NCBI GenBank assembly: GCA_012842935.1
Contig: DUSC01000293.1
Span: forward strand, 1-47,152
Source: Hyphomicrobiales bacterium
GTDB lineage: Bacteria > Pseudomonadota > Alphaproteobacteria > Rhizobiales > Rhizobiaceae
DNA: 47,152 nt
Reading direction: 5' to 3'
Made by a program: the position numbers and the translations under genes. The notes beneath the pieces were generated by a model that searched no databases, had not been told where the DNA came from, and was given only the letters and a program-made list of their open reading frames with translations. Positions 19,415-27,802 of the stretch are shown here, one piece after another. Numbering within the stretch: the stretch's first letter is position 1; every line of letters begins with the position of its first letter.

Positions 19415-19524
19415 GGGCGATATCCTTTCATCTGATCTATTCCGGGCGGTGGCGCATTTCAATCACACACGGCTTCACCGGATGCTAACCTGCCCGCGTC
19501 ATTTTGGGCCGAGAGGCTCCCGAC

Positions 19525-20490
19525 ATGCAGCAATTCCTCATCCCGGCGAAGGACGATCTGCACAAAGCGCGCGCTGACTGGCTCAAGACGCTTTCGCGCG
19601 AGCGGCGCATGGCGCCGCTGACCGTCGAGGCCTATGAGCGCGACACGCGCCAGTTCCTGCAGTTCCTCACCGGTCATTGCGGCGGCCCGCCCGGTATTGC
19701 CGACATCGAAGGGCTGCGGCCGGCCGACCTGCGCGCCTTTCTCGCGTGGCGCCGCGCGGACGGCGCCGGGGCGCGTACTTTGGGACGTGGTCTGGCAGGC
19801 ATTCGCTCGCTGCTCCGTTTCCTCGAGCGCCGCGGCCTGGTCAACGCTGCAGGCGCGGTCGCACTGCGCTCGCCGCGCCAGCCGAAATCATTGCCCAAGC
19901 CCCTGACGGCGGACGACGCGCGCAGGGTGGTATCGGCCGAGGTTCAGTCGGCCGAGGAGCCCTGGATCGCCGCACGCAACGCTGCCGTCCTGACTTTGCT
20001 CTACGGTTCGGGGCTTCGCATCTCGGAAGCGCTCGGTCTCTCCGGCGAGGATTTTTCCGGCAACGGCGCGCAGACGCTGCGCGTCACCGGCAAGGGCGGC
20101 AAGACCCGCCTCGTTCCCGTTCTGCCGGTGGCCGCGGCCGCCGTCGCCGAGTACCGGCGATTGTGCCCCTATCATGTCGGCCCGAAGGAGCGACTGTTCC
20201 GCGGCGCCCGCGGCGGCCCGCTCGATCCGGCCATCGTGCAGCGCGAGATGCGGCGGCTGCGCTCGGCGCTGGCGCTGCCGGAGACGGCAACGCCGCACGC
20301 CCTGCGCCATTCCTTCGCCACGCACCTTCTGGCGCGCGGCGGGGACCTTCGCGCCATCCAGGAACTGCTCGGTCACGCCAGCCTGTCAACCACACAGGTC
20401 TATACCGGAGTCGACGCGGCGCGACTCCTCGATATCTACGACGCGGCGCATCCGCGCGCCCGAACGGCAACCTTACGGCAATTGTCGTGA
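19525..20490 (+). CDS. xerC: Tyrosine recombinase XerC
   Basis: The 321-residue site-specific recombinase probably resolves chromosome dimers at dif with a XerD partner. An N-terminal SAM-like DNA-binding domain (about 10-110) precedes the catalytic domain. All catalytic residues are visible: R165 (GSGLRISEALGL), K190 (TGKGGKTR), H258 and R261 (HALRHSFATHLL), H284 (LLGHASLSTTQ) and the nucleophile Y293 (VYTGVD). The ATG at 19525 follows GAGAGG by 8 bases. It is a stand-alone housekeeping type and lacks phage or integron context, so an integrase role is unlikely. Confidence 0.92.
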   Translation: MQQFLIPAKDDLHKARADWLKTLSRERRMAPLTVEAYERDTRQFLQFLTGHCGGPPGIADIEGLRPADLRAFLAWRRADGAGARTLGRGLAGIRSLLRFLERRGLVNAAGAVALRSPRQPKSLPKPLTADDARRVVSAEVQSAEEPWIAARNAAVLTLLYGSGLRISEALGLSGEDFSGNGAQTLRVTGKGGKTRLVPVLPVAAAAVAEYRRLCPYHVGPKERLFRGARGGPLDPAIVQREMRRLRSALALPETATPHALRHSFATHLLARGGDLRAIQELLGHASLSTTQVYTGVDAARLLDIYDAAHPRARTATLRQLS

Positions 20491-20533
20491 CCGGATTAAC
20501 GGTTTCGCCGCCAATTGTGCCTAGAATCGTTTC

Positions 20534-21598
20534 ATGAACCGTGCCGTTTTCCTTGCCGACCGTCTCGCCTTGCCGGCGCTGAAGCTGCTGGCGGCGATCA
20601 ACGTCATCTTCTTCCTCTCCTTTCTGCTGGTGGCGGCACTCGCGGTCGAACAGGCGCAGGCGGAGACGCCGGCATGCAAAGGCGTCGACCTCATGGAAGC
20701 CCTGAAGAAGGAAGACCCCGATGCTGCCCGGAAAATCGAGGAGGAGGCCCGGGCGACGCCTAACGGCAGCGGACTGTTGTGGCGTATCGAGAAGGCAGGA
20801 CTGACGACCTCGTTCCTGTTTGGCACGATGCACATGACCGACGCGCGTGTCACGACACTTCCGCCCGCCGCGCAAGCCGCCTACGACGCCTCCTCGACCG
20901 TCGTCATCGAGACTACCGACGTTCTCGATCAGGCTGGCATGATGGCGGCGATCATGCAGAAGCCCGAACTGATGATGTTCACCGACCAGACGACGCTGCA
21001 GTCCCTGCTGGCGCCGGACGACGCGGCCGCGGTGGAGGCAGCGCTCGCCGCCCGAGGCATCCCGCTCGCCAGCGTCGCCAAGATGAAACCGTGGATGCTG
21101 TCGGCCATGGTAGCGCTGCCCGCCTGCGAAATGGCGCGCAAGGCCGCCGGCATGCCCGTGCTCGATGTCAAGCTGGCCGAGGACGCCAAGGCTGCCGGCA
21201 AGGAGCTGCTGGGTCTGGAAACGGTGACCGACCAACTCGAAGCGATGGCCTCCTTGCCGATGGAGTTCCACGTCCGCGGCCTCGTCGACACGCTTAAGCT
21301 CGGCGACCGAATGGACGACGTCGTCGAATCCATGATCGCCCTCTATCTGAAAGGCGAGGTCGGCGCGATCTGGCCACTGTTCAGAAACGTCCTGCCGGAC
21401 AGCGCCGAAGCGGACGGCTATGCCGCGTTCGAAGAAGTCATGGTCACGGCGCGCAACAGGACCATGGCGCTCGAGGCCGAACCAGTGCTGCGGAAGGGCG
21501 GCGCGTTCATCGCCATCGGCGCATTGCACTTGCCGGGCAAGGAAGGTGTGGTCGAACTCCTGCGCGAGGCAGGCTACACCGTCACGCCCGCGACCTGA
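20534..21598 (+). CDS. TraB/GumN family protein
   Basis: The 354-residue protein has one N-terminal hydrophobic segment (LLAAINVIFFLSFLLVAALA) that serves as signal anchor or signal peptide. The TraB/GumN domain follows, with SFLFGTMHMTD near the front and FIAIGALHLPGKEGVVELLR near the end. These GT-H and GA-HLPG motifs carry histidines thought to form a metalloprotease-like site (established for the family Tiki/TraB clan). It lies 43 bases after xerC on the same strand. The cellular role is unknown. Confidence 0.9.
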   Translation: MNRAVFLADRLALPALKLLAAINVIFFLSFLLVAALAVEQAQAETPACKGVDLMEALKKEDPDAARKIEEEARATPNGSGLLWRIEKAGLTTSFLFGTMHMTDARVTTLPPAAQAAYDASSTVVIETTDVLDQAGMMAAIMQKPELMMFTDQTTLQSLLAPDDAAAVEAALAARGIPLASVAKMKPWMLSAMVALPACEMARKAAGMPVLDVKLAEDAKAAGKELLGLETVTDQLEAMASLPMEFHVRGLVDTLKLGDRMDDVVESMIALYLKGEVGAIWPLFRNVLPDSAEADGYAAFEEVMVTARNRTMALEAEPVLRKGGAFIAIGALHLPGKEGVVELLREAGYTVTPAT

Positions 21599-21665
21599 TC
21601 ACGCACACCTCATTTCCCGCGCGGTCAACCGGCTACTGGTCGTCTCCGGTGGCAAAGGACCGGAT

Positions 21666-21866
21666 ATGATGATGATCGGACTCCTGACGATCACCGCCGC
21701 ACTCGTTCCAGTCATGTCGGCCGCGGGCGCCTGCGAGAGGATGCGCAGCGCAGCCGCCGGGATCGGCAAGACGACCGCGGCGAGTACGATCGCCGCGCCG
21801 ATGTCGGCACCCGTCCGCCCGGACGCAACCGCCGCGCCCGAAGTCTCCGCCGACAGCGAAGGCTGA
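21666..21866 (+). CDS. Small exported protein of 66 residues
   Basis: The frame starts at ATG 21666 with AAAGGA about 7 bases upstream. It encodes an apparent signal peptide (GLLTITAALVPVMSAAGA). A short mature part rich in Ala, Ser and Pro follows (TTAASTIAAPMSAPVRPDAT). Low complexity and the lack of a known domain leave its function open. It may be a small lipoprotein-like or envelope peptide. Coding confidence is moderate. Confidence 0.45.
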   Translation: MMMIGLLTITAALVPVMSAAGACERMRSAAAGIGKTTAASTIAAPMSAPVRPDATAAPEVSADSEG

Positions 21867-22258
21867 TCCGGACGGTCGCAGGCGTGCCGCGAAAGAGGCC
21901 GCTGCCGGCCGCCAGTTCGCGCGCCGCGCGCGACCGGTGAAACAGTAGCCGTTTTCGGGCGTTCACTCGTCGCCTTTCCGGCGGAGGAACTTCCCGATGG
22001 CTGACCCGGTACGGAATCACGGCAACCCTCGCGACCACCGAGCCGGCCCCGCCCGCCCCTGGCGCCACCGCGCCGAATCCCGAGACGACGGAAGCCGCGG
22101 CACCTCCCCCGCGGGCGACGCAGACGACCGAACCCGCGCCGGCCCAGTCTTCACCTTCTCCGGCGCAGTAGCCCGCCGGTCGCCTACCACAGCGACGAAA
22201 CGCGAACGGCCTGCCGAGGCGGGCCGTTCGTCGCTACACGGCCGGGGCGCCGTGGCAT
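21867..22258. other. Gap with a broken Pro/Thr-rich ORF
   Basis: This 392-base gap precedes the convergent lpd end. An ATG at 21997 has an excellent CGGAGGA ribosome-binding site, but its frame gives an Arg-rich, unlikely peptide. The next frame (+1), ending in TAG at 22169-22171, gives ITATLATTEPAPPAPGATAP, then TTEAAAPPPRATQTTEPAPA, typical of periplasmic linkers. A single-base change near 22010 would join the two, so a decayed small secreted protein is likely. Confidence 0.4.
22203..22230. terminator. GC-rich hairpin after lpd
   Basis: A perfect 9-base-pair stem (CGAACGGCC, 22203-22211, with GGCCGTTCG, 22222-22230) surrounds a 10-base loop. It starts 29 bases beyond the lpd stop. On the minus strand the hairpin is followed by CGTTTCG, so the T-run is poor. 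It is still the best end signal for the mdh-suc-lpd transcript. Confidence 0.5.
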
Positions 22259-23671
22259 TCAGATGTGGATCGACTTGAAGAAGGCGCCGAGCGCGGCTTC
22301 CTTGACCGATTCCGACAGGGTCGGGTGGGCATGGCAGGTGCGCGCGAGATCTTCGGCCGAACCACCGAACTCCATCAGCACTGCGGCCTCGTGGATCATT
22401 TCGCCGGCGCCGAAGCCGAGGATGTGGACGCCGAGCACACGGTCGTCCTCCTTCGCCGCCAGCACCTTGGCGAAGCCGTCCGTCTGCAGCATGGCGCGCG
22501 CCCGGCCATTGGCCGAGAACGGAAACTTGCCGACCTTGTAGGCGATCCCGTCGGCCTTGAGCTGCTCCTCCGTCCTGCCGACCGAAGCGACCTCAGGACT
22601 GGTATAGACGACCGACGGGATGACCCCGTAGTTCACATGCCCGGCCTGACCGGCCATGATCTCGGCCACCGCGACGCCCTCGTCCTCCGCCTTGTGCGCC
22701 AGCATGGGTCCCGCGATCACGTCTCCGATCGCGTAGATGCCGGGAACAGAGGTGCGGTAGTGGCCGTCGGTGCGCACGCGGCCGCGCTCGTCGAGCACGA
22801 CGCCGGCCTCGGCAAGACCGAGACCGTCCGTATAGGGTTTGCGGCCGGTGGCGATGAGCACGACATCGGCGGAAACCGTTTCGGCCGCACCCCCCTTGAC
22901 CGGTTCGAAGGTGACGGTCGCGCCGCTCCCGGCTTTGGCGACCGCCGTGACCTTCGCGCCGAGCCTGAACGCAAAGCCTTGCTTGCCGAGCATCCGTTGG
23001 AACTGCCTGGCAACCTCGCCGTCCATGCCGCCGAGGATCGTGTCGAGATATTCCACGACGGTGACCCTGGAGCCAAGGCGCGCCCAGACCGAGCCGAGTT
23101 CGAGGCCGATGACGCCACCGCCGACGACCACGAGGTGTTCCGGCACCCTGTCGAGTTCCAGAGCGCCGGTGGAGGAGACGATCACCTTCTCGTCGATGTC
23201 GACCGGCACGCCCGGGATTCCGGCGACGTCGGAACCTGTGGCGATGACGATGTTCCGCGCTTCCAGCACCTGCTCGCTGCCGTCTTCGGCGGTAACCGCA
23301 ACCATGCCGGCGCCGAGGACGCGGCCGGTACCGCGAATGCCGTCGATCTTGTTCTTCTTGAACAGGAAGGCGACGCCGCCGACATTGGCCGCGACCGTCG
23401 CGTCCTTGTGCGCCAGCATGGCCTTCAGGTCGAGCTTGGGCGAGCCGACGGAGATGCCGAGCGCTGCAAAGGAGTGACCGGCCTCGGCGAACATTTCCGA
23501 AGCATGCAGCATCGCCTTCGACGGGATGCAGCCGATGTTCAGGCAAGTGCCGCCATAGGTGGCGCGTTTCTCGACGACGGCCGTTCTCAGCCCGAGTTGC
23601 GCAGCCTTGATCGCGCAGACGTAGCCGCCGGGGCCCGATCCGATGATGACGACGTCGTATGTGGTGGACAT
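22259..23671 (-). CDS. lpdA: Dihydrolipoyl dehydrogenase (E3)
   Basis: E3 reoxidises the lipoyl arm of the 2-oxoglutarate dehydrogenase complex with NAD. The 470-residue protein has the FAD-binding IIGSGPGGYV near 9-18 and the redox disulfide C43/C48 in GGTCLNIGCIPSK. It also has the NAD motif VVGGGVIGLELGSVW and the C-terminal CHAHPTLSESVKEAAL, whose His-Glu pair is the proton relay of the partner active site. It is the last gene of the mdh-suc block, 34 bases after the MAPEG gene, and so is probably the E3 of that complex. Confidence 0.97.
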   Translation of the reverse strand: MSTTYDVVIIGSGPGGYVCAIKAAQLGLRTAVVEKRATYGGTCLNIGCIPSKAMLHASEMFAEAGHSFAALGISVGSPKLDLKAMLAHKDATVAANVGGVAFLFKKNKIDGIRGTGRVLGAGMVAVTAEDGSEQVLEARNIVIATGSDVAGIPGVPVDIDEKVIVSSTGALELDRVPEHLVVVGGGVIGLELGSVWARLGSRVTVVEYLDTILGGMDGEVARQFQRMLGKQGFAFRLGAKVTAVAKAGSGATVTFEPVKGGAAETVSADVVLIATGRKPYTDGLGLAEAGVVLDERGRVRTDGHYRTSVPGIYAIGDVIAGPMLAHKAEDEGVAVAEIMAGQAGHVNYGVIPSVVYTSPEVASVGRTEEQLKADGIAYKVGKFPFSANGRARAMLQTDGFAKVLAAKEDDRVLGVHILGFGAGEMIHEAAVLMEFGGSAEDLARTCHAHPTLSESVKEAALGAFFKSIHI

Positions 23672-23705
23672 ATGGTCCCCTCTTCAGATTTCCCGGCGGC
23701 TTCGG

Positions 23706-24116
23706 CTACACGACGAGCCGCCACAGCATGATGACAAGGCCGATCGCACTGAAATTCCAGATGAACGATCGAATCCAGACGACGCCCGCCAGATAGGCGG
23801 GGAGATAGGCGACACGGCTCCAGAAATAAAGCATGGCACCGAGACCAGTCCACCAGTCTGCGGCGCCGAGCACCTCGATCGCAAGCGCCAGCGCTGCGAA
23901 AGCCGGGAAGGTCTCGCGGAAGTTGGCGTAGGCGCGCGCCGCGCGGCCGGCGACATGCACAGGCTGCAAGCCCTCGTCGCGAGCGCCGACCGTATAGCGG
24001 TTGCCGACCTGCGCCTTGAAGGTGAACGACTGGACGGACAGGTGGACAAGAAGGAGAACGATCGAAAGGACGAGATAGAACATTTCCGGCGAAAGACGCG
24101 CGACTGCGAGACTCAT
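23706..24116 (-). CDS. MAPEG-family membrane protein
   Basis: The 136-residue protein has four hydrophobic helices. The MAPEG motif NRYTVGARDEGLQPVHVAGR, then AARAYANFRETFPAFAAL, matches the glutathione-binding helix-2 region of bacterial MAPEG proteins. YFWSRVAYLPAYLAGVVWIR forms the next helix. The family covers glutathione transferases and leukotriene-like enzymes; bacterial substrates are mostly unknown. It lies between the SDR gene and lpd, 17 bases after the former, so it is likely co-transcribed with TCA genes without an obvious biochemical link. Confidence 0.9.
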   Translation of the reverse strand: MSLAVARLSPEMFYLVLSIVLLLVHLSVQSFTFKAQVGNRYTVGARDEGLQPVHVAGRAARAYANFRETFPAFAALALAIEVLGAADWWTGLGAMLYFWSRVAYLPAYLAGVVWIRSFIWNFSAIGLVIMLWRLVV

Positions 24117-24133
24117 GGCGCAACTCCCGGACC

Positions 24134-24883
24134 TTAGCGGCCTCCGCTGACGTTCAGAATCGCGCCCGTCGTGTAGGACGCTTCGTCCGAGAGAAGCCAG
24201 AGGATGGCGTGCGCGACTTCGTGCGCCTCACCCTCCCGCTTCATCGGCACCAGGCCGCGCAGCCGCTCGATCCGGTCGGGCTGGCCGCCCGACGCATGGA
24301 TCTCGGTGGCGACGATGCCGGGTCGTACCGCGTTGACGCGGATGCCTTCATCGGCCACCTCGCGGGCAAGGCCCACGGTGAAACTGTCGATCGCGCCCTT
24401 TGAGGCGGCGTAGTCGACGTACTCGCCCGGCGATCCGTGCACCGCGGCCACCGACGACACGTTGACGATGGCGCCGCCCCTGCCGCCATGGCGCGTCGAC
24501 ATGCGCCGCACCGCCTCCCTGGCGCAGAGGAACGATCCGATGACGTTGGCGCGCATCATGCGTTCGATCCGTGCCGCGCTCATCTCGTCGACGCGGGCCT
24601 TGCGATCGACGACGCCGGCGTTGTTGACCAGGGCGTCTAGCGAACCGAAGGCCGCGTCGACGGCTTCGAACAGGCGCAGGACGTCGGCTTCGACGCCGAC
24701 GTCTCCCTTGATGCCGATGGCCTCGCCGCCGGCTTTCCCGATCGAGCGCACAAGCGCGGTCGCCGCCGCCTCGTTCGACGCGTAGTTCACCGCCACGCGC
24801 CAGCCGCGGGAGGCGGCAATCGTCGCTATGGCGGCGCCGATGCCGCGACTGCCGCCGGTGACGAGAAGCGTCCTGCCTCTCAT
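24134..24883 (-). CDS. Short-chain dehydrogenase/reductase (SDR)
   Basis: The 249-residue classical SDR has the NAD(P) motif VTGGSRGIGAAIA, then NNAG (DALVNNAGVVD). The catalytic serine (VNVSSVAAVHG) and Tyr-x-x-x-Lys (YVDYAASKGAID) follow. It ends with RVNAVRPGIVATEI and the tail TTGAILNVSGGR. It is most like FabG-type 3-oxoacyl or sugar dehydrogenases; the substrate is unknown. The ATG at 24883 overlaps the upstream gene's stop by 4 bases. The long upstream frame (to 25459) is a shadow of the secreted protein. Confidence 0.92.
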   Translation of the reverse strand: MRGRTLLVTGGSRGIGAAIATIAASRGWRVAVNYASNEAAATALVRSIGKAGGEAIGIKGDVGVEADVLRLFEAVDAAFGSLDALVNNAGVVDRKARVDEMSAARIERMMRANVIGSFLCAREAVRRMSTRHGGRGGAIVNVSSVAAVHGSPGEYVDYAASKGAIDSFTVGLAREVADEGIRVNAVRPGIVATEIHASGGQPDRIERLRGLVPMKREGEAHEVAHAILWLLSDEASYTTGAILNVSGGR

Positions 24884-25386
24884 TCCTGGCACCCGCTCAA
24901 CTTGAATACGTCCCACGGCACCCTGGAAAAGCCGTTCGCACCGTAGACGGCGGAATGGCGGAGCGACGGGGCGAGATCTGGGAAGATCAGCTTCTGCGGC
25001 GCATCGGCTGCCTCCGGCGGCAGGAGTTCGATGTTGCCGAAATCGTCGGAGGTGTAGATCACGCCCTCCCACATGGTGCAGGCGGCAAGCTCGGCACCGG
25101 TCGAGTCGCCCTCGGGGCAGTTGTGGGTGAGCATGCCGTAGGGCCGTCCGACACCCTCGGACCACATGACGACGCCGTCGAGCACGACATCGCTTTCGAG
25201 AACCATCCGAAAAGTGTTGGTGACAGCAGCGCCTTCGCCGGTCGGCGTGAACTCGACGGACGCGGCGTCTTCTAGGTCGCGATAGGTGGCCCGTTCGATG
25301 GCACAGTCGGCAACGGCGGGGACGGCCGCGACCAAGCAGAGCATGCCGGAAAGAAATGCGCCGGATATGGCTCCGCAGCGGTACAC
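24880..25386 (-). CDS. Exported protein of unknown function
   Basis: A 168-residue periplasmic protein with a signal peptide (AFLSGMLCLVAAVPAVA, cleavage after AVA-D). It has four mature cysteines (CAIERATY, NCPEGD, ACTMWE, SGCQE) that could form disulfides. Beta-rich sequence (NTFRMVLESDVVLDGVVMWS) dominates. I recognise no family, though it resembles uncharacterised rhizobial envelope proteins. It sits inside the suc operon, 3 bases after another exported protein and overlapping the SDR start by 4 bases. Coupled translation suggests the two secreted proteins and the SDR belong together. Confidence 0.78.
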   Translation of the reverse strand: MYRCGAISGAFLSGMLCLVAAVPAVADCAIERATYRDLEDAASVEFTPTGEGAAVTNTFRMVLESDVVLDGVVMWSEGVGRPYGMLTHNCPEGDSTGAELAACTMWEGVIYTSDDFGNIELLPPEAADAPQKLIFPDLAPSLRHSAVYGANGFSRVPWDVFKLSGCQE

Positions 25387-25389
25387 CGG

Positions 25390-26172
25390 TTACTCCCTTC
25401 CCGCCAGCACGCCGCCGACCCGTGACTTGATCGCGTACCAGCCGAAGTTCGCGTACCAATCCATCCAGCCGCGGTCAGCTGCGCAGCCCTCCGGCGTCTC
25501 GGACGTCTTCGCCAGCAAGGTGCCGGCTCGGACAGGATCGACGCTGGCCGCGACCTGCGCCTCATCGATGCCGGCATCTCCCATTGCGTGAGCAATGTCG
25601 TCGACAACCGAATTCCAATCGGTGTAGGCGAAGGGGAAGTAGCGCGGTTCGATCAGGGCCATACAGGCGAGCATCTTCGACTGTCTTTCCGTGAACTCGG
25701 CGAGCGCGGAGCGGATCCCGGCCAGCCGCCCGTCTTCGGCCGTTTCGGGATTGACGACCGGAATGCCCGCCGCCTCCAGCATGCCGGCATGATAGGCACT
25801 CCAGCTCTCGACCGGCTGCAACTGCTGACGGAATACGGAGAGCGCGCTCTCGCAATCGACAGGCGTCCTGCCTGCCGGTTTCGACAGACGCCGCCTGAGC
25901 GACATTGCCGCGTCGGGGCCGAGCCCGGCTTTCATGACGGAAGCCAGCAGCAGCGCCGCGCCGTCATCCCAGTCGGTCGGGGGCGAGTCCACGCAGGCAT
26001 CGACGAAGTCGCGCAGATCGGTCACGCCGCCTGCATAGCGGTCCATCATCACGGAGAGGTCGTCGGCGCTGCTCTCGAAGGACCCGCGCTCCTGCGCCGC
26101 CGCAGGACCAGGCGACAACAGTGGCAGTGCCGCGACGGCCGCGGCCGCGCAGCGCCGACGAACACTCATCAC
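25390..26172 (-). CDS. Exported protein of unknown function, coupled to sucB
   Basis: The 260-residue product begins with a signal peptide ([16 protein letters not shown], cleavage near AAA-Q). The mature protein is helical and contains three or four spaced cysteines ([27 protein letters not shown]). No known domain is seen. The GTG at 26172 overlaps the sucB stop by 4 bases (GTGA); an ATG one codon on also works. It is followed after 3 bases by another exported protein. The coupling to a TCA gene is conserved-looking, but its function is open. Confidence 0.78.
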   Translation of the reverse strand: MMSVRRRCAAAAVAALPLLSPGPAAAQERGSFESSADDLSVMMDRYAGGVTDLRDFVDACVDSPPTDWDDGAALLLASVMKAGLGPDAAMSLRRRLSKPAGRTPVDCESALSVFRQQLQPVESWSAYHAGMLEAAGIPVVNPETAEDGRLAGIRSALAEFTERQSKMLACMALIEPRYFPFAYTDWNSVVDDIAHAMGDAGIDEAQVAASVDPVRAGTLLAKTSETPEGCAADRGWMDWYANFGWYAIKSRVGGVLAGRE

Positions 26173-27443
26173 AGGTCGAGCACCAGCCGTTCGGGATCCT
26201 CCAGGCTCTCCTTGACACGCACCAGGAAGGTGACCGCCTCCTTGCCGTCGACGATGCGGTGGTCGTAGCTCAGCGCCAGATACATCATCGGCCGGATGAC
26301 GATCTGGCCGCCGACGACCACCGGCCGATCCTGAATCTTGTGCATGCCGAGGATGCCCGACTGCGGCGCATTCAAGATCGGAGTCGACATCAGCGAGCCG
26401 TAGATGCCGCCGTTGGAGATGGTGAAGGTACCGCCCTGCATGTCGGCGACCGACAGCTTGCCGTCGCGCGCGGCGACGCCGAGGCGGCCGATCTCCTTCT
26501 CGATCTCGGCGATCGACATGGCGTCGGCGTTGCGCACGACCGGCACGACGAGGCCCTTCTCCGTGCCGACGGCGACGCCGATATGGGCATAGTTCTTGTA
26601 GATGATGTCGGTGCCGTCGATCTCGGCGTTGACGGCCGGGATCTCCTTCAGCGCATGCGTCACCGCCTTGGTGAAGAAGCCCATGAAGCCGAGCTTCACT
26701 CCATGCTTCTTCTCGAAGACGTCCTTGTACCTGTTGCGCAGGTCCATCACGGCTTTCATGTCGACCTCGTTGAACGTGGTCAGCATTGCGGCCGTATTCT
26801 GCGCGTCCTTCAGCCGGCGGGCGATCGTCTGCCGCAGCTTGGTCATGCGCACGCGTTCTTCACGCGACTCGTCGTCTGCGCTGACGGGAGCGCGCGCCGC
26901 GACCGGGGCCGCCGGAGCGACAATGGCCGGCTGGGCGGCTGCACCCTTGGCGAGAGCCTCGAGCACGTCGCCCTTGAGCACCTGGCCGCGCTTGCCGGAA
27001 CCGGCAACCTGGTCGGCCGAGAGATTGTTCTCGGCGAGCAGCTTGGCGGCCGCCGGCGCCGGCGGCATCTTGCGCTCGACCACCGGTGGCTCGCCGGCGA
27101 TCTCGGCGGTCTTTTCCTCGGCCTTCCTCATGGTTCCCGCACCGGCACGACCCGAGGCGGCGGCAACGGCGTCCGGTTTCGTCGGCGGCACCTTCGCTCC
27201 GGCCGCGCCTTCGTCGATCGTTCCGAGCAGGGCGCCCACACCGACCGTCTCGCCATCCTTCGCGGCGATCTCGGCCAGCGTGCCGGTAGCCGGGGCGGGA
27301 ACCTCGACGGTGACCTTGTCGGTCTCCAGCTCGACCAGGGGCTCGTCCGCGACAACCGAATCGCCTGCCTTCTTGAACCACTTGCCGATCGTCGCTTCCG
27401 TGACGGATTCGCCGAGCGTGGGAACGCGGATTTCGGTAGCCAT
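26169..27443 (-). CDS. sucB: 2-oxoglutarate dehydrogenase E2, dihydrolipoyl succinyltransferase
   Basis: E2 transfers succinyl groups to CoA in the TCA cycle. The 424-residue protein has one lipoyl domain (about 1-78, lipoyl lysine K43 in [14 protein letters not shown]) and an Ala/Pro-rich linker. An E1/E3-binding domain ([20 protein letters not shown]) and the C-terminal catalytic domain follow, the latter with the active-site histidine in [16 protein letters not shown]. The ATG at 27443 is chosen over 27620 because homology starts at [13 protein letters not shown]. Its stop overlaps the next gene. Confidence 0.97.
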   Translation of the reverse strand: MATEIRVPTLGESVTEATIGKWFKKAGDSVVADEPLVELETDKVTVEVPAPATGTLAEIAAKDGETVGVGALLGTIDEGAAGAKVPPTKPDAVAAASGRAGAGTMRKAEEKTAEIAGEPPVVERKMPPAPAAAKLLAENNLSADQVAGSGKRGQVLKGDVLEALAKGAAAQPAIVAPAAPVAARAPVSADDESREERVRMTKLRQTIARRLKDAQNTAAMLTTFNEVDMKAVMDLRNRYKDVFEKKHGVKLGFMGFFTKAVTHALKEIPAVNAEIDGTDIIYKNYAHIGVAVGTEKGLVVPVVRNADAMSIAEIEKEIGRLGVAARDGKLSVADMQGGTFTISNGGIYGSLMSTPILNAPQSGILGMHKIQDRPVVVGGQIVIRPMMYLALSYDHRIVDGKEAVTFLVRVKESLEDPERLVLDL

Positions 27444-27483
27444 GGTGCGAAGTCCTGATGTTGAATTGCGGATGTCTTCGGTG

Positions 27484-27792
27484 TCAGTCTTTTGGTTCGC
27501 GTAAAATGATCTGGGGTATCGGCGCCACTTCGTAGCGGAAACCCAGCGCGGCCCCGATGATCGGATCGGCAGCGGCGAAAGCCTCGGCCTCCGCTTCGTT
27601 CTCCGTTTCGACGATCGCAAGTCCCCAGGGACCCTTCGGGTCGAAAACGGGGCCTACCGCTACAGCATGCCCGGCGCGCGACAGCTTGCGCCAGTAGTCG
27701 GCGTGCTCGCCCATCGCCCTCCGTTCGACGTCGCTGATGTCGAAGGGAAATGACGGTCGAGGCGACACGAGCTTGAGGAAAAAATAGGCCAC
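27484..27792 (-). CDS. YciI-like protein
   Basis: The 102-residue protein has the YciI (YCII-related) fold: an N-terminal strand [10 protein letters not shown], then [34 protein letters not shown] and the [20 protein letters not shown] segment follow. The family often has a conserved His/Asp pair, and enzymatic roles have been proposed for some members, but the function here is unknown. GTG start at 27792 with AGGGA about 7 bases upstream; it begins 10 bases after the sucA stop. It is an insertion between sucA and sucB, which are normally adjacent. Confidence 0.83.
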   Translation of the reverse strand: MAYFFLKLVSPRPSFPFDISDVERRAMGEHADYWRKLSRAGHAVAVGPVFDPKGPWGLAIVETENEAEAEAFAAADPIIGAALGFRYEVAPIPQIILREPKD

Positions 27793-27802
27793 CGGAATGT
27801 CC

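Noticed and set aside
19525-20490. xerC as a phage or island integrase
   Set aside because: Length, motifs and lack of flanking att repeats or phage genes fit the housekeeping Xer recombinase.
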